A stretch of 12,098 nt of DNA from Isohypsibius dastychi (taxonomy: Eukaryota; Tardigrada; Eutardigrada; Parachela; Isohypsibiidae), in assembly GCA_034696485.1 (NCBI GenBank), contig JAQIWT010001169.1, forward strand, positions 1 to 12,098, read 5' to 3'. Position 1 is the stretch's first letter. Every line of letters starts with the position of its first letter. Positions 1 through 7,835 of the stretch are shown in pieces. Below the pieces are notes generated by a model that ran no database searches, was not told the origin of the DNA, and worked only from the letters and a program-made list of their open reading frames with translations. A program made the translations under genes and the position numbers.

Positions 1-966
<966 letters not shown>

Positions 967-1105
967 TTGCGGAGCATGTGTTTTGAGTTTTACTCTCTGT
1001 GATATGCATATTTACCCGAAATTTCCCCTGTGACACATTCCACTTTTCGGTTCGAGTTCAGTTTGAGCATGGGCAGCTGTGGAGACTATCAGAAGTTCTT
1101 TTGAG

Positions 1106-1111
1106 AATAAA
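1106..1111 (+). promoter_or_regulatory. Poly(A) signal of the PI3K gene
   Basis: AATAAA lies 140 bases after the TGA stop. The surrounding 3' UTR, including the stretch AGAAGTTCTTTT just before it, is also present in the downstream duplicate, where the hexamer is again conserved. No cleavage site can be seen directly. Confidence 0.7.
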
Positions 1112-1380
1112 CGTTTATTCTGGGTGAAATTCTGAACGTAGCATCTTTGAAGTCGAGATTCACTAGTGGGGCATAGATCGTAGTTGAAAGTTATCGGGGT
1201 TATCTTTTCAACCACAAAGCTAATTCTTGGCGTTGCAAGAAATGGAAAGGTCACGAAAGGCATTTTATTGTATATCGTCTATTTCAGCCAGAGAGAACAA
1301 AGTAATTGTTCAAGTGATAACGCTTACGGTATTTTCCGAAAAAGGCAGCAGTATATAGCCAGCGAGGAACGGATAAGAAA

Positions 1381-1754
1381 CTATTCGCGAGCAAGGACAA
1401 GCGTAACAAGCTGGCGTGGCGCTTTCAATACATCCAGTGCCTGTCGATGGGTCATATTTGAGCATGGCCGTCCATTGATCAGCAACAAACGATCCCCCTC
1501 CAAGATCCGGCCATCTTTATGAGCCAGTGAATGCGTTATCACTTTATTAACCTAAAGACCACACGTCCTGTTAACCACCAACGCAAAAAAACAAGATGTC
1601 TGCAACTTACTTTAGTTTGATTGTTTTCGTAATCCGCACCACCTGTGAGCACAACCCCTATTCCCCAACCAGTCACCCCATCTGGTCGTTTGATGGTAAC
1701 ACCACTTTCAGCTGACTGTTGTTCCCGACCAACCGCTTGCCCATCGCGATCAAC
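1381..1754 (-). pseudogene. PDZ-domain gene remnant, last two exons, 5' truncated
   Basis: Read on the minus strand, an exon ending at 1611 encodes SGVTIKRPDGVTGWGIGVVL then TGGADYENNQTK, followed by GTAAGT. A second exon, after TTTAG, runs from 1551 to a TAG at 1383-1381 and encodes VNKVITHSLAHKDGRILEGD then RLLLINGRPCSNMTHRQALD and VLKAPRQLVTLVLARE. Together they form one PDZ domain: GWGIGVVLTGGAD is the carboxylate-binding loop and strand B, HKDGRILEGDRLLLING is the typical central block, and THRQALDVLK is helix B. The wording GGADYEN plus KVITH resembles PDZ domains of the IL16/PDZD2 kind. The PDZ frame meets a TGA at 1757-1755; other frames further upstream (to about 1906) continue as charged linker-like protein, so a frameshift or a missed intron is likely. 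All similarity stops where the duplicated C2 block begins at about 1911, so the gene looks truncated. It could instead be a live gene with an unrecognised upstream exon. Confidence 0.65.
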
Positions 1755-1910
1755 TCAGCGTCCTCCTCAGCATTGCTTTCGACTGGGGATGACTCCACAG
1801 GCGATGTCACCTTAGCTCTGCGGCTGGATAACCGTGAATCTGGTCGAGTTTTCTTGTACGTCTTCCACTGGCTGTTTGACCGGGACCTTTTCTGGTTCAG
1901 GAACACATGT

Positions 1911-2690
1911 GTTTAAGGAGTTGAAGCTGTACGGTCGGTCTCGGCGTCTCGCGCACCGGATAGTCCGAAAATGCGAGGCTTGGTGAAACTGTCCATTCAC
2001 TACAAGGATAATCAGGGACTGTGTGTTTTGGTCAACCATGCAAAAGACTTGGTAAGTAATCTAACCCTTACTTCTTAGCTTATGCTGCTTTAGCAATATT
2101 TTGGTTTCCAGTTCTCGTCCGATGCTAATTCTCCTGATCCCTATGTCAAAACTTATCTCTATCCTGATAAAGACCGGTCGACTAAGCGGAAGACGAAAGT
2201 TAAAAAGTTGTCCAAAAGACTCGCCATCCATCAAGATTTAATGAAAGGGTGCGATGGCCATCAAGTTTTTACAGGGTTTCTCTTCTACCGTGTTGGTGTT
2301 CTTGCAGTTGCTCTACAGACTGCCTCTATCGGATGTCCAGTATAGAGTGTTAAAGGTCACAGTCTGGAACTGTAATCGCTTCAACGAGAATATCTTCTTG
2401 GGTGGGATTGCCATTAATTTGGAACCACTTGATCTGACTAAGGAAATTGGGCACTGGTAGCCACTTCAGTGGATTGGCAGCGCTCGTTGATTGCAAAGCC
2501 TGCTGCCGGTGTCGACGTGTTATTTTCTGTGATATACATACTTCCCCGAAATTTCCCCTGGTGACACATTCCACTTTTTTACTGTTTTGAATTCCACTGT
2601 TTTAAATTCAGTGTGAGCATGGGCAGCTGTGGAGATGATCAGAAGTTCTTTTCAGGTTGAATAAACGTTGTTTTAGGTGGAAACTCTGAG
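1911..2690 (+). pseudogene. Tandem duplicate of the PI3K C2-domain 3' cassette, disrupted
   Basis: From the GTTTAAG acceptor onward this block repeats positions 401 to about 1150: exons at 1918-2051, 2112-2248 and 2308-2490, both introns, the 3' UTR and the poly(A) signal. The first exon differs from the parent at 4 sites. The middle exon carries an 8-base gain (an extra AAAAAGTT after AAAGTT) and a further 3-base gain, so it is 137 rather than 126 bases long and loses frame before the conserved NPTFNE block. The last exon has a premature TAG at 2458-2460 where the parent encodes His, plus an insertion before the old stop at 2488-2490. It therefore cannot make a complete C2 domain. Before the frameshift nearly all changes are synonymous, suggesting a period of protein-level constraint. 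Splice signals are intact, so it could still act as an alternative truncated 3' end. Confidence 0.85.
2660..2665 (+). promoter_or_regulatory. Poly(A) signal of the duplicated C2 cassette
   Basis: AATAAA occurs in the copy at the place matching 1106-1111, within AGAAGTTCTTTTCAGGTTG-AATAAACGTT. Its retention in an otherwise decayed copy would still allow transcript ends here. Recognition rests on the hexamer and the alignment to the parent 3' UTR. Confidence 0.55.
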
Positions 2691-3097
2691 CTAAACTTTC
2701 CTGAAACCACTTCATGTTTCCCCGTTGAGTCTACTGCCATAGTTAGCAATATGACACTTCTAGAATCGTCTTCTGATCAAAAACCCAGTTTCATCACAAT
2801 ACTGAACAACAAGAATTTCGTCGAACGGATTCACCTCACACCTCAGAATGGTGGCCGATTTGACCGCCCGTGCCTAAGTAGACAGCGAACTTTGCAGGAA
2901 GAACTTCAGTGGAATTGTGAAATACACCGTCTAGTGCGACCTGAACTTGACAAAATCACATCTTCCTCTCCTTTGTTTTCCAACCGCGATCTGTATTACT
3001 GTAAGAAATCGTACTTGCCCACCCAGTCAAGACTGTGGTTCCGGCCTGCTCTCTTTGCGGAAATCAATGGATACCCAATCTGATTTTCACATCTGCA

Positions 3098-4070
3098 TCA
3101 AAGGGTCATAAGGCGAACGATTTCCTTCAGCATAAAGTCTTTATGGAAGCGGCGTTAGATATGATCATCAGGAAGAAGTTTGGACGGTCGTCCAATAGCT
3201 GGTACCCGACCATCAGTATACCACGATCCATTATCATAGCTTTCACGATGGCCGTGATCTGAATACATACAACAAAGTTCAATATGGACGTCCTGTCAAA
3301 AGACAAGTCACCCGGCCAAGGCGTTCATAACAGCGGTTTCTTACTAGGGTGGAACAACTTGGTGGAACATGCCAAAAACAAACGTTGATACATTCCGGCT
3401 ACAAGCACTGATAAGCGCGCACCTCTCGGAGTGGAAAGAACGTCTCTAGTACCACGGTGGGAATCAGCTCAAAGTCCTCCAGCTTTTTCAAATGGTTGAC
3501 CAAATAGCTGAAATATGTTCAGTTGATGCCACAGTCTTTGATGATTTTTGGTAACCGTACCAGAACCCAAGTGGCAAGACTGCGGCACCCTGCAGATGCG
3601 CGTCCATCATCTTGTGAGGATTACATGTCAGTGTCACCGAATTCGACCTGCAAACAGAGTCTCTGTAATGTACTATGCAGTATCCATGCAAGAACTAGCC
3701 TGCACACCACGTCTGTTAATGAAACTGCGAGAAACAGCAAACCTTTCAAGTCCTTCCACTAACCACTGGTGGGTCCGAGACACCATGACGCCACCGCTCC
3801 CACGCCACCTGTGAAGTTTCAATACGGAGTACCAACACATTGAACCACGAGCCGACGTCCACAAAGGTTCTTCTCACATCGAAGTTCATCCAACTATCGT
3901 ATTTCTTGGACAAACCCGGCAATGGGGAGCAGAGAGTCGAACGCTCTTAGTACAGTCGTTCCTGCTGTACAGTAGCATTGATCAGCATTGGCACATCGCC
4001 TCTTTCAAGACACAACAGAATCTGTTTTTCTAGTTCATGAACCTCCATCTTGCCCATGTAACCGAACACA
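3098..4070 (-). pseudogene. Decayed glutamate / cysteine-sulfinate decarboxylase-like gene (group II PLP decarboxylase)
   Basis: Minus-strand pieces appear in the right order. Around 4070-3900: YMGKMEVHELEKQILLCLER, DVPMLINAT, then after a one-base shift TAGTTVLRAFDSLLPIAGFV, matching the family block NAT(A/S)GTTV-GAFDP. At 3808-3743: GGVMVSRTHQWLVEGLER, then a 95 bp GT-AG intron, then from 3647 SNSVTLTCNPHKMMDAHLQG, whose Lys in NPHK is the pyridoxal-phosphate lysine. At 3507-3312: YLVNHLKKLEDFELIPTVV and PECINVCFWHVPPS with a stop codon between them. At 3258-3098: ITAIVKAMIMDRGILMVGYQ, NFFLMIISNAAS, a one-base frame slip, then KDFMLKEIVRLMTL and TGA. The family block of about 70 residues that normally follows NPHK (with its QCGR motif) is absent. 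Kept introns make it a genomic, not retrotransposed, copy. At least two frameshifts and in-frame stops mean it is not functional. N-terminal exons were not recognised. GAD, CSAD and GADL1 cannot be told apart here. Confidence 0.8.
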
Positions 4071-5486
4071 GAAATGATCAACTACGATTTGTAACGAAGG
4101 TGACTCAGATTGAGCGACTTCGGCTTTAGGCAGTTTGCTCGTTCGGCAGGCCGTGACGAACTTCACTGGTTTTCCCAACGAGAACGCACAACTAAGATAC
4201 AAAGCTGAAAAGTATCGAATCCAAGGACTGAAAGCTTGTTGACATTGCAAACATTAACCCCGATTAGTAACTTACAACACCGTTAGACACGAATACAAAT
4301 TTATCCTCGAGACAGCAACGTTGAGAATACCCTAGAAAACCATCATTATCGCTTCTTCGTCAGTTAGACGTGCCGTGTGCGCGGGTCGCAAGCCCACCAG
4401 CTGAATCGCTCGAACAACACTGGTTGCGTGCCGAAGATTCTTCCTGATAATGAAATAGATCCCGAGAAGGGTGTTTACCCGAAATCCTGGTATTTGTTTG
4501 AAATCCGTGCACATTGAAGAGCGTTCTCTTACTGATGTTGGGAACCTGGTATGAATACATGTATCGTTTCCCGAATTTCGCCCCATTCGACACAACAGCG
4601 CAGTACATCCCAATCAGTTATTTCTTCGACTGGAATTAAAAGAAGTTCATGGCTATGGAGTGGTTGATTACCTATAAGCTTCTACCGGACTTGCAGTGCT
4701 CAGGTCAACAGATCCAGCAGAATTATTCATCCACTCGAAAACGTGATGGACAGATCTTTGCTAATGGCAATCCGCCATGTATGAATCTCTTATAGTATAT
4801 TTCGGAACAGTAACTAACTGAAATCTGTAGCCAGTCCGTAACAGGTTAACATCACTGTACGCTGATCCTGCATACCTTGAGATCACAAGCGCGTGTTTAT
4901 CGCCGGTGTTCACACCAGAAGGATGCTGTCCCGTTCCGTCCTTTATAGTCAATCTTCGGAAACGGCTACTCGAACTGACCACACGGGGAAAAACTTAACT
5001 GAACGCGTTCATAGACAGAACTGCAGCCTTATAAGCTGCTACATCTGGATCTCCAGGTCACTACGCAGACTTATTTCCTTGACGCATCGAAACCGGGGAA
5101 GGGAACGAATTGAAGTGGTCAAGTTTTCTGGTTTAGACCCCAAATGCGTAAATTTCATTTTGAAAGGTCACCGATACACGAAATTCATGCCAAACAATTC
5201 GAGAAGCTGAAACAAGTATCATCCAACAACAATATGTTCGCGAAATTTAATAAGATAAATAGAAAGATAAGATAAATAGAATAATAAGATAAATAGATTT
5301 AATAAGATAAATAGAAATAAAACTGGAAGAGTGAGAAGCGTGTAAATGAAACTTCTTTCTCGAGCAGCATTCTAGGTTCCATCGGCAACCAAGTTCCAAC
5401 ACAACTAGCACTGGCTTTCAGCTAGTACACCTACGAAGGAAATAGGAAAAAGACACCAAGAATCAAAACAACAAAGTGACTCACTT
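4071..5486. other. Intergenic or unrecognised decayed sequence
   Basis: About 1.4 kb with no gene I can support. Several open frames of 70-105 codons exist on both strands (for example minus 4613-4332 and plus 4893-5210), but none shows a known domain, convincing splice-joined continuation, or conserved motif. The left part would be the place for the N-terminal exons of the decarboxylase remnant; I looked for its SHYS, PGG-SNMY and TNMFTYE motifs on the minus strand and did not find clear versions. A short SESPSLQ stretch near 4110 is too weak to call. Confidence 0.5.
5249..5314. repeat. Short AT-rich tandem repeat (AATAAGATAAATAGA unit)
   Basis: Four imperfect copies of a roughly 15-base unit containing AAGATAAATAGA follow one another, with spacers of zero to a few bases. 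The block sits about 170 bases past the stop of the minus-strand gene ending at 5487, so it may lie in or beyond its 3' UTR; the minus strand gives ATTAAA words here that could act as a weak poly(A) signal. No open frame crosses it. Confidence 0.75.
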
Positions 5487-6345
5487 TCAAATCACTTTAA
5501 ATGGTCGTTCGATAAACCGACAGAGCTTCCTGGAGAGCGACACGCAGCGATCGACTGTTCCTGCGCTAAAGAGCGTCTTTGGAATCAGTATATTCCCAGA
5601 CAGGGTACCGAATAGTCCTCCTGGTTCTTGAACGTAAATTCCAGGTCCTACATTATGAACATGATCATTCAGCTGCATCATCACACTGGCGGCAGTCCAG
5701 GGAATAATCGCTTGTTTCAGACGATAAGACTTGCAATTCTGTAACCGCAAAACATCTGGTCCTCCCGAAGTCAGCATATTTCTCCACCCAGTTTCTCTCG
5801 TAACAGTTTTGTCGACGTAAAGAGTCCATTCAGTCCAGTCAACTGTTTGGCGAAGTGTTATACATCCACCCATCTCAACGGCCTTTTCCTCCATATCTCT
5901 TGCCTTCTGAGATGCATCTTGTTTCTTTCTTTTTGCCGTGCCAAGTTTTCGTCGGAGAATCTCAACGCTTTCAATTTCATGTTCAACTCTGCTCTCCTCG
6001 ATTTCTTGACCGGTTTGATAAGGGGCCGCAATAACTTTCGATTCAAGGTATCCTGAAAACAAACACACAGAAACGCGGTTCTCAAAGCCAATCTTCGTAC
6101 TTACGTTGATGAGCTTGCTGGATCATCGATGTGACGTCACTCAGAAATTTCAGGTCTTGCACATCAAGCTGGGAAACAAATAGACAAATGAACAACCGAA
6201 TATTACACAGTGTTCGAGAACATGAACTAAGATATCAGTTTTTTACCTGGACATTCAGGGAGTTGTTGTTGATCAGGTTGTCGGACTCCCTTTTCAACAT
6301 GGAAATAAAGCTGGAAATATGGTCCGTCTGTTCGAGACAAGCCAT
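5487..6345 (-). CDS. Hypothetical 242-residue protein with charged helical segment
   Basis: Three exons join in frame: 6345-6247, 6168-6105 and 6052-5487, with GT-AG introns of 78 and 52 bp, for 242 residues ending in TGA. The ATG at 6345 is preceded in frame by TAA six bases upstream, which supports it as the start unless another exon splices in. Residues 1-33 read MACLEQTDHISSFISMLKRE and an Asn-rich tail; 34-67 continue as a probable helix (LDVQDLKFLSDVTSMIQQAH). Residues about 70-115 are rich in Glu, Lys and Arg (EIEESRVEHEIESVEILRRK, KRKKQDASQKARDMEEK) and likely form a coiled coil. From 118 the protein changes to a compact-looking Trp-containing region (VDWTEWTLYVDKT, IIPWTAASVMMQLNDHVHN, GPGIYVQEPGGLFGTLSGNI). 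No signal peptide or membrane segment is evident. I do not recognise the family. Consistent splice phases over three exons argue for a real gene, though without a homologue it could be a remnant. Confidence 0.6.
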
Positions 6346-6450
6346 CGTCGTTTATGAATGGTATTATTGGCAAATCCAGTCTGTGAGTTTTTCTTACAAA
6401 CAATGCAAGGATGAGACCCCTTTAGACACCCAGTTTCAACACATACGCCA

Positions 6451-6460
6451 CCCCCCCCCC
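6451..6460. repeat. C10 homopolymer
   Basis: A run of ten C bases next to CTTTCGCCC, just left of the ACGTCA repeat field. Such runs are prone to length errors in sequencing and to slippage in vivo. No coding frame I support crosses it. Confidence 0.8.
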
Positions 6461-6469
6461 TTTCGCCCA

Positions 6470-6945
6470 CTTACGTTTGATATCCTGCACGTACGATACG
6501 TCACGTACGAAACATCACGTCATGTACGATGCGCTACGTCATACACAATACACTACGCCATGTACAGTACTTATGCTAGATTTCATCTTATGCCCTACGT
6601 CACCTGTGGTACATTACGTCATCTACGTACGTTGCCTGACATTCAATACGCCACGTTATGTGTGCTACGTTGCGTACGATGCGCTCTATCACGATACGTC
6701 ACGTCACAAGCAGTACGCTTCTTCATGTACGCACGCCACATTATATTCCATACGCCGCTTCATCAATGCCAAATTACGTGTGATAAGATAAGATGCGTCA
6801 GATAAGATGCGCTACGTTATGTACGTATGCTATGATACATCCTATCCGATAGACTACGTCATCTATGTACGTGGACTCACGAACGATACGTCACGTCACG
6901 TTCATTACGCTACGTCACTCAAGCAACCACACGTCACGTCAGGGG
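6470..6945. repeat. Degenerate ACGTCA/TACGTA-rich repeat field
   Basis: About 475 bases are built from imperfect short words such as TACGTCA, CACGTAC, GTACGATACGTCAC and GATGCGCTACGT. ACGTCA alone occurs about a dozen times (for example near 6499, 6534, 6596, 6615, 6696, 6853, 6888 and 6928), mostly on the same strand, and several times doubled as CGTCACGTCA. A sub-block near 6782-6808 repeats GATAAGATGCG. Open frames of 75-224 codons read through it on the plus strand only because the words lack stops. It looks like an old, diverged minisatellite. It lies about 120 bases upstream of the ATG at 6345, so a promoter role is possible: ACGTCA is the half site of CRE/ATF elements. Confidence 0.75.
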
Positions 6946-7152
6946 GACAGTATGCCCGTCACAGGTGGGCAAGGGAATACGGAAATTTGGTTCTCAAGCT
7001 GATTTTTGGAAAATTCTGTTTTGTCTCATCTTGACACAAATAAAGAATCGGTTACCTGTGCAAATTTTATGTTTTGTTTCCGAAATCATTTCAGTTCATT
7101 ACAGCACACACGGCCTTGACCAGTTCCGACGTTTGAAGTTTATACTAAACCG

Positions 7153-7413
7153 TAATCAATCTAGACCTTAAAGATTAACAAGATATTTTTCTGTTAAACA
7201 AGCTGTGCAATGACCGCGCACCACACGTGCCAGCCAGATTCTTTCCTTTTGTAGTCCACTGTGGCTTTTTCATTGACAACCCTAAGCAATTCAATCCGTC
7301 AGCTGATAAATATTGCACACTCTCCGACCCAAGATTATTCCGCGAGCTGAGCCGGGACCGAGCAGTCGGATTCTGAAACCTGCCATGCACAATTCTGACC
7401 TGAATCAGCTGCA
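7153..7413 (-). pseudogene. Rearranged PPAT fragment: exon 5 start fused to exon 8
   Basis: Positions 7153 to about 7361 align to the last exon of the neighbouring PPAT gene (from SVPAQLAE to the stop), including shared stretches such as GATAAATATTGCACAC and GTGGCTTTTTCATTGAC. Immediately next, about 7361-7413 align to the splice acceptor and first 17 or so codons of PPAT exon 5 (copy reads ADSGQNCAW where the gene reads ADPDQTCAW). Everything between, the rest of exon 5, exons 6 and 7 and the start of exon 8, is absent, and the joint falls inside both exons. A stop codon follows SVPAQLAE and further indels break the frame, and the CTACL motif of the parent is lost, so it cannot work as part of an amidotransferase. 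An uninterrupted minus-strand frame of 165 codons (7672-7175) crosses it, reading part of it out of the parent frame. Confidence 0.85.
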
Positions 7414-7740
7414 AATAGCTTACACATCGTCTGGCGGTGGAGGTATCTCGTTCATGTATAACATTTGGGGCTAACTTTTTCTTAAAACGGGCGTTATCTA
7501 GGTACAAGCGGTTGTTGGTACAGAAACCAAAATCTTCCCAATAAAATGGGAATGCAAAATACACGACGAGTAAAACTACCACCTCAACAATTAGAAATTT
7601 TTGTTCGTTTAGCTGCATGGTCAGTGTCGTGGTCGTTTTGTTTCGATTTACATTTTGTTTCGATTGGAGCATCGATGTTCTGCCATACGAAGATTATGAA
7701 TGCATAATTATTCTAATTTATGTATAACAAAGAAACGACC

Positions 7741-7746
7741 TTTAAT
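7741..7746 (-). promoter_or_regulatory. Possible poly(A) signal of PPAT
   Basis: ATTAAA on the minus strand, 90 bases past the PPAT TAA. It is the commonest variant of the AATAAA hexamer and no canonical AATAAA was noticed nearer, but a six-base AT-rich word is weak evidence by itself. Confidence 0.3.
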
Positions 7747-7835
7747 GTGCATAATTCCGGAGACAATGGCTTGCTTTTGTTTCGAGTATCATTGCTAAAA
7801 TCTTGAGCTTGTCGAGTTGAAAAGACGGAACTCGT

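Noticed and set aside
1812-2039. Minus-strand frame of 75 codons as an extra PDZ-gene exon
   Set aside because: Its right half is antisense to the duplicated C2 exon. Only the part left of 1911 could belong to the PDZ gene, and its frame ends before the PDZ block.
2751-3262. Two overlapping plus-strand frames of 110 and 75 codons
   Set aside because: They lie largely opposite the decarboxylase last exon or in unassigned sequence, show no domain, and have no joining splice sites. The minus strand gives a clear family match for the right part.
3488-3864. Several plus-strand frames of 79-88 codons
   Set aside because: They are antisense to the decarboxylase exons carrying GGVMVSRTHQW and NPHK on the minus strand.
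4332-4613. Overlapping minus-strand frames of 82 and 93 codons as N-terminal decarboxylase exons
   Set aside because: The position would suit, and a TNT tripeptide raised the idea, but I could not find the expected TNMFTYE or PGG motifs, so the link is not supported.
6131-6805. Plus-strand open frame of 224 codons
   Set aside because: It overlaps exons 1 and 2 of the minus-strand gene and then reads through the ACGTCA repeat field, which is open because its words lack stops. Its translation is biased to His, Tyr, Arg and Thr with no domain.
6470-6945. CRISPR-like array
   Set aside because: The words are short, imperfect and irregularly spaced with no constant repeat and unique spacer pattern, and the window is eukaryotic.
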